Notes: generated by a model not told the origin, from the letters alone. Positions 47,220-60,969 are shown, numbered from the stretch's first letter. The stretch is 64,000 nucleotides of DNA from Eulemur rufifrons (GCF_041146395.1 NC_090984.1:83897114-83961113); one strand, 5' to 3'. Program-made: numbers and translations.

Positions 47220-48172
47220 GAAGTCTTAGATATCTGAATTCATTTGCATACTATACATCTGATAAAGGGCCAATAACCAGAATCTACAAAGAACTCAAGC
47301 AAATTAGCAAGAAAAAAATCAAACAACCCCACTAAAAAAGTGGGCAAAAGACATGAACAGAAGTTTTCAAAAGAAAATAGACCAATGGCCAATAAACATA
47401 TTCAAAAATGATCAGTGCCTCTAATTATCAGGGAAATGCAAATCAAAACCACAATGAGATATCACCTAACTCAAATGAGAATGGCTTTTATCAAAAAGTC
47501 CCAAAATAACAGATGCTGGCATGGATTTGGAGAGAAAGGAATACTTATACACTGTTGGTGGGACTGCAAACTAGTACAACCTCTATGGAAAAGAGTGTGG
47601 AGATTCCTTAAAGAACTAAAAGTAGACCCACCATTTGATCCAGCAAACCCATTACTGTATATTTACCCAAAGGAAAAAAAAGCCATTTTACCAAAACGAC
47701 ACTTGAACTCAAATGATTATTGCAGCACAATTCACAATCTCAAAGATGTGGAATCAACCCAAGTGCCCATGGATGCATGAGTGGATTAATAAAATGTGGT
47801 ATATGTATACCACGGAGTACTACTCAGCCATTAAAAAAATGATGAATTAATACCTTTTGTAATAATCTGGATGGAACTGGAGACCATTCTCCTAAGTGAA
47901 ATATCACAAGAATGGAAAAACAAACACTGCATATACTCACTATTAAATTGGAGCTAACCGATTAGCACTCATGAGCACATATGGAAGTAAAACTCAATGG
48001 GAATCAAGCAGGTGGGAGAGGGGAGGAGGGGATGGGGAAATCACAGTTAACGGGTACAATGTACACTATCTGGGTGATGGACACACTTATAAATTTGACT
48101 CAAGCTGTACAAAAGCAATCCATGTAACCAAAACATTTGTACTGCTGTAATATTCTGAAAAAGAAATCTAGA
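47220..48172 (+). mobile_element. Younger 5'-truncated L1 with lemur-type 3' end
   Basis: Starts within the ORF2 C-terminal region, about 190 bp upstream in L1 coordinates of where the preceding L1 stops, and runs to the 3' end ('gtacaatgtacactatctgg', 'aagcaatccatgtaaccaaa', 'gctgtaatattctgaaaaag'). This 3' UTR is the prosimian-lineage type as I recall it. The 121-codon frame 47415-47780 retains ORF2-like residues ([14 protein letters not shown]) but its 3' part is out of frame. A clean target duplication was not found. Confidence 0.85.
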
Positions 48173-48829
48173 CTGGATAAACCATATTCCAGTGGGTGGG
48201 ATGGGGAAGAGGGCTGACAACATGATCTGTCACTTTAGAGTAGTATGGAAGACCCAGATTGGGGTATTGCACCAGGGCCTGGGGGAGAGACATCAGCGCT
48301 CCTACCAAGAGTTGGATTCCTTTCTTCCAGGCAGAGGATCAGGAGAGAATTTAGAATAGCAGCGTCCTGATCCCCACTATTGCAACAAAACAGTCCAGAT
48401 GATGTTCTGTTTTTCCAGACATGGAGAAAACCTTTTGGTTACTACTTGAAATATAACAAAACATAAAATCTTATGGTTCATAAAATTAAAAACAAAATCC
48501 CTCTAGAAATTGTGAAATGCAAAATCACATAGAGGGGAGGGAAAGGGCAGGATAGAAACTAAATACAAGGTGCCATTTCCTATCACTATGCCTCAGATTG
48601 CGCTTCACTGGCCAATGTTGTATACCACACGTGAGATCGGGAAGTCAGAAAGCAGCTTTGCTCTCGTAAAATCTTTCCTTCTTCTTTTGCTGATGCCTGA
48701 CATTCCTTTGATAAGAAATATGGTCTTTCACTTTATAATTAACGCTAACAGACTTGAATGTGTGATATAACTGAGAGTTAATACCCAAGAGTAAATGTTT
48801 TTATCAAGAGGCACCAGATGGTACCATGC
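48173..48829. other. Unassigned spacer
   Basis: No recognised element. Confidence 0.5.
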
Positions 48830-49130
48830 TGTGCCGGAAGGGTTGAAAAGGCAGGAAGACCCTCAGTGCTAAGAGGAAAGAGGTGGGAGAAGATGCGGCA
48901 GGCCTTGAGTGTTAGGATGAGAAATGAGTCACAGGTGGGAAAAAAGGGAGATTCTCAAGCAGGAGAGTAACATGATAAAATCAATGGCTGAGATCATTTT
49001 GACAGCATAGCTAGCCGACAAGATCGGGCAAGGTGACAAGGCATCCACTTTGAAAGATGTTGCCATAATACAGACACGAGGAGGTTAGAAATGTCAGAAT
49101 AAGGTTGTGTCTGCAGAATTGGAAATAGAG
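48830..49130 (-). mobile_element. L2 LINE fragment
   Basis: 'gattctcaagcaggagagta', 'acatgataaaatcaatggct' and 'tttgaaagatgttgccataa' follow the reverse complement of L2 body sequence, well diverged. Confidence 0.55.
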
Positions 49131-49254
49131 GAACAAATTTAGGAGAAATGGTGAAAAAGAAAAATTTCCCCTTCAAAGGTTGCTCTAGAACCTCACAGGC
49201 TCTCTCTAAGGGTAGCACAAACCCATAGTAACTGGGAGAGGAAATCACTCTGCT

Positions 49255-49715
49255 CATTTAATTTTCTCTTCCTGGCCTTAAAAATTCTTCAATGGTTCCT
49301 CATTGCCCTCAAGATAAGGTCCAAATTCCACAGTAATGTTACGACGCTTTCCCCAGTCTGTTTCCTGCCTACGTCTCCAGCCCACCTCTCCCTGCTGCTG
49401 CCTCTCACTCAGTGCTGCAGCCACTCTGAGTGACTCTCTCCACTTCTGGGTTTTGTAAGGAATGCCGCTCCCAGGACATTTCTTCTTTTTGCTCCTACCT
49501 GCCACCTCTTCCTTCCAAATAGGGGTAAATCCTTTACATACTTGAGATCTCGATTTAGACATCACTCTAAAGCAGAAAATCTCTTCTGACAATCTTTCCA
49601 TCCTGCCTCCCACTTCTCCCCGACCCCCGCAGAGTGTCTCTCCCACGTGTCCCTTTATCATTTTGCCCAGTGCAAGAGCATCCTACTCTAGCATAAACTA
49701 CTACACGGAATGGCT
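49255..49715 (+). mobile_element. L2 LINE, part 1
   Basis: 'ttcttcaatggttcctcatt', 'gccctcaagataaggtccaa' and 'cctttatcattttgcccagt' are L2 blocks in order. It is interrupted by a hAT MITE at 49716 and its 3' end resumes at 49850. The minus-strand frame 49278-49661 (127 codons) overlaps it and is not a gene. Confidence 0.82.
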
Positions 49716-49849
49716 CCCTAAATTTTGGTTTGCACAAATATCACCTACAGTGTTGGCTAAATCCAGACTTCCAGGCCCAGACCAAAGGCTCTGATGTTGT
49801 AGAGCTTGGTTGAGCCCAAACATTTAGAAATGCTGCTTTATTGCAATTG
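49716..49849 (+). mobile_element. hAT-type MER MITE inside L2
   Basis: 'ctaaattttggtttgcacaa', 'cttccaggcccagaccaaag' and 'acatttagaaatgctgcttt' match the hAT MITE family. It separates two collinear parts of one L2. Confidence 0.55.
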
Positions 49850-49985
49850 ATTGTCTACATGTTAGTATCCCTAACCGGACTGCGGCTCTGGGAGGGCAGA
49901 GGTCATTAATCCTAACACCCAGTACAGGGCCTGATATGCTATAGGCAGTCATTAGGTAATTGTCAAGTAAGTGAATAAATGATGT
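49850..49985 (+). mobile_element. L2 LINE, part 2 (3' end)
   Basis: 'ctgcggctctgggagggcag', 'cccagtacagggcctgatat' and 'gtaagtgaataaatgatgtg' are the L2 3' end, collinear with part 1. Confidence 0.8.
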
Positions 49986-51067
49986 GAGAACAGGAAGAGT
50001 ACAAAATGACTGAAGTCTGTAAACCTAGGAAACAAGGAAGTAATGGAAAAAAATGGGAAGAGGTGTCTATTTGGGGGAGAAAGTGATGAACACCCACACG
50101 CAAATTTCAGACAACAGGTGGGGACTCTAAGCAGTGCCCAGGCCTCCTGTCTGGCACTGAGTATGATGTGGAAAATGGCCTGGCTCTTCTTACATTACCT
50201 ATGTACTCCCAAGGACTCAGAAGTGTGTTTTCCCCAAAGGCAGCATATAATTTTGAGAATTGCAATCATTTTTTCCATGTTCTTTAGAAGGCTGTAAAAT
50301 AATTTTAGATGCAATAGTAATTCTAGGTCCTTGCTTACTCTTGACCTTTGAAGTTTGATTCAAAACATCACACACCTCCCAGCCCAGATGTTGGCAAGTT
50401 AATGATATATTACTGCAGGAAAGAACTTGGAGGAGCTGGAAATCTTTGGTAATGTTATCTTACCTTGACTTTTTCTTTTTCTTTTTTTTTTTTAAGGATA
50501 CAACTGAAATATAATTTTGTTAATGTAAAGCAAAAGATGAAGAATTAGGAGAAATGTTTTTGGAACTGACCATTGTCATGCAATTGGTGTAAGAACTCTT
50601 TAAAACCCACGGTAACTCTTTTAGCGCAAGAATAAAAAAGGTAATTTCCAACTCAGTGAGTCACAGTGTCTTTTAAAGAAGTTGAGCTTCTTTTACCCAT
50701 TTCCTACATCCAGTCCTCATCCTTGGTTTCTAAATGATAGGATTCACAAGAATTAATTACCAAACCCACCCTGCCAACCACTCTTGAAAACTTCTTAGCC
50801 TTTTAACCAGCAAAATCAACCTTAGGAAGAATGATGTCTTTGTAAGGTAAGCAGTGAACAAACCCAACTAATGCCATTTGGTACTTCTCATGGTATGCTG
50901 TGAGTCATAGTGATTTGTGTGTATCTGAGATCCTCTACTAGGTAATAAGCATCTTGAGGACATGGGACAGCTATTCTTCTCAGCACCTATTACAATGATC
51001 TACATTGACTACATGCTTGAAAAGTGGCTGTGGAATGGCTAAATTAATCCATAGCACCATCTGGTCC
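49986..51067. other. Unassigned non-coding stretch
   Basis: No recognised transposon. A T-rich tract lies at 50470-50494. Confidence 0.5.
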
Positions 51068-51099
51068 TGGTTAGCTGGTGAGCTGGTTAGCCGGTTAGC
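51068..51099. repeat. 8-bp tandem repeat (TGGTTAGC)x4
   Basis: Four consecutive 8-bp units: TGGTTAGC, TGGTGAGC, TGGTTAGC, CGGTTAGC. Confidence 0.95.
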
Positions 51100-51640
51100 A
51101 TGCAGTGTTGAGCATGTCCAGCTCAGCGGATACTGGTGAATTACATGTAATGGCATTGTCTGCTAACACCTCCCTGGTATTTATTTTCTTGGGAAAGGGT
51201 CACTAATTGTGCCCTAGAGTGTCTTAGGCACCTTCTCCTTGCAGGCATGTTGTCTCCAGGCAGGGACAGTGCTGGTCCTGGAAACATTATTAGCTTTTCT
51301 GTGTAGGGGGAGAATCTCAGGTTCAAAGAGGTTGTGAGACTACACCTGAGGTTCCAGGACGCGTTGGTGGTGGAGTGGAGGCCAGAAACCTTCCTGACCA
51401 AAGAGATGACTTCCTGGAAGCAATTACAAACAGCCGGCTTTTTAATGAGACGACATTTTCTTACATTAGTCTTGGCTTTTATCTTCTTTTTCAGATTTCT
51501 GAATTGGGAGATATTTTTCCATCTTCTTTCCTTTCACTGGCTTCACTTAGGAACTTCTGCTTACAAACACTCTGTTCTTTTAAACATTAATACTAGTTTC
51601 CCAGTAAGGTTTCCTCATCCTGGGGAGTCCAGGAACCTGC
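51100..51640. other. Unassigned spacer
   Basis: No recognised element. The 131-codon frame 51334-51729 runs into the Alu and is not a gene. Confidence 0.5.
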
Positions 51641-51655
51641 ACTATGCTCTATTTA

Positions 51656-51992
<337 letters not shown>

Positions 51993-52007
51993 ACTATGCT
52001 CTATTTA

Positions 52008-53189
52008 GACGGCTGCCATCTCCCCCAACCTCCTCCCCTGACAGACACACATATCAATGTAAATTGAAAATTCCCAGCCATGAGGGAGGTGCTGTATCAT
52101 CTGGGTGTTTGAAGATGACATCCTTTCTTTCCATAATAACTTACTGTTTTCTCTCCACACTGTGATCCTTTATGTGTAACCTCCTCAAACACATAGAAAA
52201 TTACTTTGCTGATTTTAAAATATATTTATTTGTGGTGTGTGTGTGTATCCTCAGCGATGACATTCTCTTGACTAAGAACTATCAGGAGAAAGGCCTTCTC
52301 CTAACCCTGACTGTGTATCCGTGGTTTAAAATAAAGCTTGCAGTATCATCGTATCCCGATGTTTCTATGTGGCAATGCAACGATAAGGCACCTTGGCACA
52401 TTGGTATAATTGCTGCCCTAAGCTGAAAATATGTCCATGTAATATTTTCTTTCACTCTCTTGTTCCGCAGAGCATGCCAGAGAAGCAGCTAGCACCTGCA
52501 GTCACTGGCAAGGTGTGCTGGCAGCTGTACCAGCCAGACGCCAAGTTCTAGTCGGCTCCAATAATAGCGTCTGGGTGGCAAGTTGGCTTCCTGCTGGCAT
52601 ATAAATCTGCCACTGCCCTGTGGAGTGCTTCTGGAAGTTTGGACCAAGGTTGGCTGCTAAACACCCACCTCTAGGGAAGGGAGTGGACTCCCCCAACTCC
52701 TCCCTAGGATGTAGTGATAGTGTGGCAGAAATCTCTTTTAGGATTACAGAGACTTTCTGAGGGCTGAATGTCACCTCCTGTTGGTGACTGCTGTGACCAC
52801 CCAAATCACCTTGATTGTTTTCTCGGTGCCTTGCCATTCTTTCATGCAGAAACATCCTCCAAAACAGAGCTGATACTCCCCCATCTCTACCTTGTGATGG
52901 GAACAGTTGGGGCCCAAGTCCACCAGCCAAGTGGCATTGGAAAGGCAGATAACTCTACTGCAGCCTAATTCTTTTTTGACTTCAATTACAGTGATTTCTC
53001 TTGCTTAGTAGATACCAAAAAGAACTATTCTATGGAGATTCTTTTCAAGTGAGCACTTGTCTAGGCAAGGAGGTCCTCTTTAAGCAGATGGTTAATGTGG
53101 CTGTCTCATGAACTCTATCCCTGTTATACTTTGTGTTGGGAGACTAGGTAGATAACAATGGGAAGTTTAGCCTTTAGTAGAGAACTATA
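52008..53189. other. Unassigned stretch with one exon-like signal
   Basis: No transposon recognised. At 52447-52470 a pyrimidine-rich tract ends in CAG, and 52471-52512 is a 42-base open stretch followed by GT, so a tiny exon is possible. The 142-codon minus-strand frame 52502-52930 has no recognisable domain. Confidence 0.4.
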
Positions 53190-53410
53190 AGGCTTTGGAG
53201 TCAAGTGGCCTGAGTTTGAATCCCGTTTTTATACTTACTGCTTAGCCTCAGACAAGTGAATAAACCTTTTTGAGTCTCGGTTCTCGCATCTATAAAATGA
53301 TGATAATATAGATAATCATAGCTTTTGAGGGTACTACATTTGAAGAGAAAATGTGAAAACGCATAGAATGCACTTAGCATAGCACCTGACACGAAGTTAA
53401 TACTACTATG
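53190..53410 (+). mobile_element. MIR SINE
   Basis: 'ggagtcaagtggcctgagtt', 'tgaatcccgtttttatactt', 'ctcgcatctataaaatgatg' and 'agcacctgacacgaagttaa' give a nearly complete MIR. Confidence 0.88.
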
Positions 53411-54274
53411 TGCTTTAAGAATATTTTTTTCTGGTCTCTTTGCAAGACCTCAGCATTGATGTGTGTCCAAACTCTTCAGGGTAACTGGCAGTTAGCGTGG
53501 ATGGCAGAAGCGCCTTAAGTAAGTTGGTTTGAGGTTGAATTCCTTTGCCTGAGTGGATGCACAGGCCCATCTTACTCTTGTGTAACTCAAATTTTTTAGC
53601 TTCAACCTCGATGACAGGTTCGTGTAACATGCCACAACCCCCCTGTAATTGTGGTTGGATGAAAAGAATATATGGGATAATGATACGACTCTCTCCCCCG
53701 GCCCTTGCTCAACACTGTGGTATAGAAGGAAGAGGCCTTTCCAGAAAGCACTTTCAGAATGGCAAGAGCACGTGTGTTGGTTTGTTTTAGAACACATAGT
53801 TCTTGGATTCTGTTGCTGGTGGGCTTGGTTAGGCCTGGTGGGCTGAGGTTCACTCTATAGGAGATGGTTAGAATCCAGTGCTATGCAAGCAAGTGCGATT
53901 CATGGCTACTGAAGCTTTTGCAGAAATGTCAATGTTTGTGAAGTCCTTTAAAGTTCATATTTTCCATGCATCTGGAAATTCCAGTTACCAAAATTGAATT
54001 GTCGCTATTTGACTATAATTTCCATTCCTTTAGTGGTAACTAGTCTGGGACTGCACTTGATTAAGGGCTCATACCTTCTTTCTAAATTTCCTCTTCTCTA
54101 ACCTTCATTTGCTTAGCAAACTGAGGAGTTTCCTAACTTTTTCATTGAAACCTGAGAAGACAAGTTTAGGTGTCTGTCCATTCTCCGCCACAGTCTGGTG
54201 GTGAGCAGGCCACTGTTTCCTTTCCTTCCACCCACTTTGTCAGTGATACTTTTAATGGCAACAGATGCCTATGT
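53411..54274. other. Unassigned stretch
   Basis: No recognised repeat. Overlapping 80-100-codon frames on both strands at 53415-53853 have no recognised domain. Confidence 0.5.
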
Positions 54275-54420
54275 CAGAGCTTCTCAAACTAATGTGCACA
54301 AAAATCCCCGCAGGTCTTTATTCAAATGCTGATTCTGATTCAGGAGGCCTGGGATTGGCCTGAGATTCTGCATTTCGAACAAGCTTCCAAGTGATTCCCC
54401 TGCTGCTGGCATAGAGATCT
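54275..54420 (+). mobile_element. hAT-type MER MITE
   Basis: 'agagcttctcaaactaatgt', 'tgattctgattcaggaggcc' and 'gattctgcatttcgaacaag' match the hAT MITE family. Confidence 0.7.
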
Positions 54421-55439
54421 AGAGATCAAGTACAACTTCATTCCAAGTTATATCCACAAAGTTCTATAGGGATTCAATTCTCCAAACGTTTACTGAAACT
54501 TTCAGCAAATGTAGCTATTTTTTCTCCCTGAATCCCCAGGTGGAACTTTCTGATCATTTTCTCTTTCAGCAGTGCTTAACGCTGCAGCCTTAACTTAGCT
54601 CCGCTTCTCATGATTAGTTTATCTTATATTGATATTTATCATCCACTTAAGATTTCAATCTTGTGTATGTGGCTATTGCTGTGCCAAGCAGTATATAATA
54701 CACAGAAATGCACACTCAGCTGCAGTGACTCTCTTGGGGCTGTTTTGCTTTTGCTGGCTTTTGGCTCTTAAGCCCCCTGCTGTTGATTTCACATCAGAGG
54801 TATGGCTTTGTCAAACTCAGTGGTATGTACCACCTATCAGACTCTCTTTTTGGGTATCTACTATTGACATTTTACTAGATAACTTTAACTCCCAACAAAA
54901 TTGCTCAGCATTAATCTTTTTGTCATTTTCCCCCTTGTTTAGTAGGCACACAGAAGCAAGCTAAGATTTCTTTGGCTACCCAGTGTGATGAAAACCCAAC
55001 CAATATGCTTAAAAACATCTCCCTCTTTTTGAAAGGTAGGAATATGTCTAAGAGCATGCAGGAATGGAAATTTGGGATAGCCCATTTCTTTGGAATTGAA
55101 TAAAGTGATCTCTAGTTTAGCAAACATCAAGTCTTTTGGTTAGAAGCACAAACTATACCATTGGCTACACTTTCCTGACTCTCCCTCCTTTCTTGGTTGT
55201 CTATTCATAATTCCCTTCTCATAAGCACTTTGCTTGATTACCTAAAATTAACAACTCAAACAATTAAAAGTAGTTTACTAAATTATGACACCAAGGTATC
55301 CCAGTAAATATGGATTTCAGTTTTTGTCAAGGGCTTCCAAGCTCAACAGTGCATTAGATTTCTGGACTCAAACTCTCAAGGTTCTGACTTAGTAGATCTG
55401 GGGATAGGATGGTCAGTTTTCTCTGCTTACTCCTCTTCA
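54421..55439. other. Unassigned stretch
   Basis: No confident element; 'tctgacttagtagatctggg' near 55383 may be a hAT MITE remnant. Confidence 0.45.
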
Positions 55440-55867
55440 TCTCTCTGACTTCTGAAGGTTGGAGTGTCCCCAGGCTCAGATGTCTTCTATTCTCCAGCTA
55501 TGCTCACCCCCTAGGTGATTTTATCTGGACTCAGAGATGTAAACACTGATTACATTTCTATCTCCCACCTGCTCTTCTCCCTGGAACTCCAGACTAATGC
55601 ATTAACCACCTACCCAACATCTCAAACTTAATTTGTCTTGGTTCCCTTCCAAACCTGTTTTTCCTACAGTCTTCCTCAACTCCAAATATATGACTCCATG
55701 CTTCCTGTAGTACAGGGGAACTTTTCTCTTTTGCACTCCACATATAATCTGTCAGCAAATCGCCACTATTGAAATATATCCAAATCATATTACTCTTCAC
55801 TGTGGCCACTCCTTTTAATCTTCTTTAAGGCACTCTCATTTCTCTCCTGGATTATGGCAATAGCCTC
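55440..55867 (+). mobile_element. L2 LINE, part 1
   Basis: 'tctccagctatgctcacccc', 'ctaggtgattttatctggac', 'ctgtcagcaaatcgccacta' and 'ggattatggcaatagcctc' lie in L2 ORF2 order (the reverse-transcriptase region). It is interrupted at 55868 by a retroviral LTR and continues at 56603. Confidence 0.78.
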
Positions 55868-56602
<735 letters not shown>

Positions 56603-57062
56603 GCCCCCTCATTGACCTCTCTGCTGCTCCATCTACCATCTACCATCTACCACCTTCTGACCTCATCTCCCACCACCATCTCGCTTGCTCCCTGTGCTCT
56701 TGCCAAATTGCTTCCTTGCTTTCCTGGAATACTCCCAACTTGTCCCACCCGGGGCTTTCGCACTAGCTGCTCCTTCTGGCTCGAAGGCTGTCCCTTGAGT
56801 CATTTGTGTGCCACACTCCTTCCCTCCCTTCAAGTCTTTGCTTACATGTGATCCCAGCAGAGGGGGCCTCCCTGACCAGCCCGTATGGAATAACTACAGC
56901 TCTACAGCCAGACTTTCCTCCTCTCTGTAGTATTTATCCCCCTCTGAGGGGCTTTACATTTTTGTTTATTGTCTGGATCCCCCTATCAGAATGTAAGCTT
57001 CAAGAAAGAAAGACTTTTTTATGCCAGCACTTAGTAGACACTCAATAAATATTTGTTCGATG
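56603..57062 (+). mobile_element. L2 LINE, part 2
   Basis: 'cattgacctctctgctgctc', 'tctgtagtatttatccccct', 'tttgtttattgtctggatcc' and 'gacactcaataaatatttgt' complete the L2 split by the LTR. A CATCTAC triplication at about 56631-56651 is internal. Confidence 0.85.
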
Positions 57063-57234
57063 AAAGAGAACTACATTTTCCAGCAATAATTTATTTTCTA
57101 TGCATCAGTATCATGTTTACAGCTAGGAGGTTACTGAGGGCGGCTACGCTGTCTTGCTCATCGGTTGTTGTATGTAGTGGCACTGGCCATCCAATAAACA
57201 GTCACTGAGTGAATGGATAAGTGCAGTGTAGGGG
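57063..57234. other. Unassigned spacer
   Basis: Contains 'ccaataaacagtcactgagt' near 57191, likely a small L2 or MIR tail. Confidence 0.4.
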
Positions 57235-57460
57235 ATACCACAGACTTTAGTGACAAGCGAACCATACTCAAATTTCAGCTTGGCTTTGTATTAGTCATGT
57301 GCCTTAGACCAAGTTATTAAGCCTTCTAGAGCTATCACATCCCCATAAAAAGATAAAAGTTCTATCTTTTCATGATTTTTCTAAAGATTAAGTGAGATAG
57401 CTTATAAAAAGCTCTTCATATGTGGACTCAACATATTAGGGACTCAACATATTGATGTTG
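57235..57460 (+). mobile_element. MIR SINE
   Basis: 'tgtattagtcatgtgcctta', 'accaagttattaagccttct' and 'agattaagtgagatagctta' follow MIR order. A short imperfect repeat of 'actcaacatatt' lies at its end (about 57427-57453). Confidence 0.75.
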
Positions 57461-57719
57461 AGGTTCCTTATCCTGACCAATACTAACCACTTATCTCCTT
57501 TCCTCTTCATTAGGCTTACTTTTCACTTCATAGGTTCTTTAAAATCAGTGAAAGACACTAACCCAAGCTTTGGTAGCTGACTTCCTCACTGTTCCAAGTT
57601 CCTGGACCCTAGATTAATGGAGATCCCAGATTTATTCCAAAGACTCAAGGAAAGAGAATGAGTGGGCATAAAGTCATACTTTGGAGAGATCTTAAAAAAT
57701 GTCTACAATATATTCGGAA
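57461..57719. other. Unassigned spacer
   Basis: No recognised element. Confidence 0.5.
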
Positions 57720-58465
57720 TCCAACTCCTTATCACCTCTAACTTCATCTCTCCTCTGCATCATTGCAATTGGTTTCCTTGCCTTTGCCTGTGTGCCCTAA
57801 ATTATATTTTCCACCTGATAGACAGAGTGATCCTTTTTAAAAAGGAAGTCAGATCATGTCACTCTTCTGCTCCACTGGCTCTCCATCTCACTCAGAGTAA
57901 ACGCCAGAGTCCTTAGGAAAGCCCAGAAGGCCCTACTGAATCTCATTTCTCTTGCATCTCTGAGTTCATCTCCTACTCCTAGTATTTCTCCTCTACCCTT
58001 GCTCCACTTCAGCTACAACAGAGTCACTGTTCCTGGTGCATGTCACGATGCATGTTCCAGCCCCAGGACCTTTGCACTTGCTATTCCTTCTGACCTGAAT
58101 GCTCTTTCCTAAAATATTTGTATGGCTCCCATTCTCACCTACTGTAGATCTTTGTTCAAAAGTTTATCTTCATAAAAAAGTCTTCCTCGGCTCCTTTTAA
58201 AAAATGTCAATGCTCCCATCCTAGGAAAATACATGACCTTTCCTACTTTATTATCATTTTTTTTCATAACACTGTATCATCATTGGATTAACTATATATT
58301 TTGATTATTTATTTGTCTGTCACCACAGACTAGAGGAAAATAAACTCCATGAGGCTGGAAATTTTTGTTTGTTTTGTTCTCTGTTGTATCCCTGGTGCCT
58401 GGCACATAGTAGGTGATCAATAAGTGTTTATTAAGAGAATGAATAGATGAATGAATGAATGAAGG
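57720..58465 (+). mobile_element. L2 LINE, well preserved
   Basis: The longest L2 in the window, running from 'tcagatcatgtcactcttct' and 'ggacctttgcacttgctatt' to 'ggcacatagtaggtgatcaa' and a terminal ATGA-type tail at about 58445-58466. The plus-strand frame 57662-57916 lies in it and is not a gene. Confidence 0.9.
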
Positions 58466-58529
58466 AAGAGGAGTGGATTAGGGGTGTGCAGGTAGGAGTG
58501 TGAACTGGAAGGAAAAAGGGGCAAATATA

Positions 58530-58640
58530 GACTTCTACATATTAAGCCTTCCCAAGCCATCACTTTCTCATAAGGGGATAAAATTTCTGTCCCCACATTA
58601 CACTGAGGATTAAATGAAATAGCACACATAAACCTCTCAA
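58530..58640 (+). mobile_element. MIR 3' fragment
   Basis: 'taagccttcccaagccatca', 'ctttctcataaggggataaa' and 'ggattaaatgaaatagcaca' match the same MIR segment as 57320-57420. Confidence 0.6.
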
Positions 58641-59799
58641 TATAGGGACTCAGGCCATGTGTACGCAGCCTTGGCTAGCTCAGAGGAGGCTCAGCTCCTG
58701 TCACCAGGCCCACTGACAGCTGGCACCACAACAAAGCAATGTGCTGGAATGAGTCAGGTTCCAAAACACTGGAAAACCTCCACCTGTTAGGGTGACCTTG
58801 AAAGTGGGAATCCGTGCTCCCTTATGGCATGTGCCCCCCCAAATGGTTAACTGAAGGGGCAGAGACCCTCCCTGGTATCCTCCCCAGCTCTCAAAGGCTA
58901 GCTATGAATAATGATGGGGTTCGAAACACACCTCATTGGTAAAGCAGAGTTGACTTCTCCATGTTCTGTCTATCTGAATTGTACTTTTGCTGGTTCAAGG
59001 AGGAGTTGACTGTGTAGGTTTAATATGTTCCTTTGAGAGTTCGTTCTATGTCAGAGAGTGAAGAAAAGGATTAATTAAACAAAGTAAAACCCAGAAGGTG
59101 ATTTAACTGCAGGTAGCCATCCTCTTTAACCGTGGTGTTTTCCTTCTGCTCAGGAACCCACACTTCTCCGGGTCATTTTGTTTTGTGGTGGCTCACTTGT
59201 CATGTAGTGATTCCTAACCCCAAAGGAGGTGGGCAGGTGGCTCCGATCAGCATCGTTGGACTGCTTCTTCCTTCCTTTGGAGAGTGGGCTGGACAAGTTC
59301 TCTACTCTCAGAGGGGCCTCAGGGCGTGAAGAAGATGAATCAGACTGCAAGCATAAAACAGAAAGGCAGAGATGGGCTGGCATTGAGGAGGAGTCACTTC
59401 CTGATCTAACTTGACTCTCTCTTACCTGTCTTTTGTGGTTTTGGGGGAAGGAGTTGAGATTGAATTTCTTCCAAGATTTCAGGCCCACTGGGCAGCTTCT
59501 TCCTCTATGGGCTCAACCCCTGCTGGAAACCCCCTTCCTGGCCCAGCTTCCCCTGGATGGGCTCTGGGAACACCAACTCCTCCTGCAGGCCCTCCAGCCC
59601 AAAGAGTGGTAGCACCTTCCCACAGTTGCTCATCTTGGGGAAGTCTTGTCATTCTTTGTTCAGATTCTCAGCCTTTTCTTCATCTATGTAACCAATTCTC
59701 TGTACTAGATTCCCTTTTGTTTTAGAGATACAGAATGGCTTTTGTTTTCTTGACAGCACCCTCACTGGTCTACTCAAATAAAACAATTTTTAAGTTTTA
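58641..59799. other. Unassigned stretch
   Basis: No recognised transposon. Frames at 59132-59488 overlap on both strands and the 104-codon frame 59411-59725 is proline-rich but unrecognised. Confidence 0.45.
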
Positions 59800-59969
59800 T
59801 AAAGCTTCAAGTGGAGGGATCAGGACACGGTTGAGGGAGGTCAGGCAAGTGTGTGTGGCTGGAACCCCAAAGACCAGCTGGAATGGTGGCAGATGAAGGC
59901 CTTGTATGCCAGGCCAAGGAGTTTGGGTTATATTGTTCAGAAACTGGCACCATGGAAGAGTTTGAAGTA
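59800..59969 (-). mobile_element. L2 LINE, part 1
   Basis: 'gatgaaggccttgtatgcca' and 'ggccaaggagtttgggttat' are reverse-strand L2. It is interrupted by the Tigger1 element at 59970 and continues at about 62221. Confidence 0.7.
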
Positions 59970-60969
59970 CAGGCATACCTCGCTTTGTTGAACTTCACTT
60001 TAGTGCATTTCACAGATTTTGTGTTTTTTAAAAATTGAAGGTTTGTGGCAACTTGAGTCAAGCAAGTCTATCAGCGTTATTCTTCCAACAGCCTGTGCTC
60101 ACTTCATGTCCCTGTGTCACATTTTGTTAATCCTCTCAGTATTTCAGGCTTTTTCAGTATTATTACATCTGTTATGGTGATCTGTGACCCATGATCTTTG
60201 ATGTTACTATTGTAATTGTTTTGGGGCACCATGAGCCACACCAATATAAGACTGAACTTAACCGATAAATGATGTATGATCTGACTTTTCTGCCGACCAG
60301 ACCAGCTGTTCTCTCATCTCTCTGCCTTTCCTCAGGGCTCGCTATTCCCTAAGACACAAACATATAGAAACTAGGCCATTAATAACCCTACAATGACATC
60401 TAAGTATTCAAATGAAAGGAAAAGTTGCACATCTCCCACTTTAAATCAAAAGCTAGAAATGATTAAGCTTGGTGAGGAAGGCTTGTTGAAAGCTGAGATA
60501 GGTCAAAAGCTAAACCTCTTAGGCTAAAGAGTTATCCAAGCTGTGAATGGAAAGTTCTTGAAGGAAATTAAAGGTGCTACTTCAGTGAAAGCATAAATGA
60601 TAAGAAAGCAAAACAGCCTTATTGATGCTATGAAGAAAGTTTTGGTGGCCTAGATAAACGATCAAACCAGCCACAATATTTCCTTAGGCCAAAGCCTAAT
60701 CCAGAGCAAGGCCCTAGCTCTCTTCAATTCTGTGAAGGCTGAGTGAGGTGAGGGAGCTGCAAAAGAAAAGTTTAAAGCTAACAGAGCTTGGTTCATGAGA
60801 TTTAAAGAAAGAAACCCTCTCCATAACATGAAAGTGCAAGGTGAAGCCACAAGTGCTGATGGAGAAGCTGCAGTAGTTATTCAGAAGATCTAGCTAAGAC
60901 ATTTGATGAAGGTGGCTGCTTTAACAATGGATTTTCAATGTAGAGGAAATAGTCTTCTATTGCAGGAAG

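Noticed and set aside
47415..47780. 121-codon frame resembling a reverse transcriptase
   Set aside because: Remnant of L1 ORF2 in a truncated element, not a host gene.
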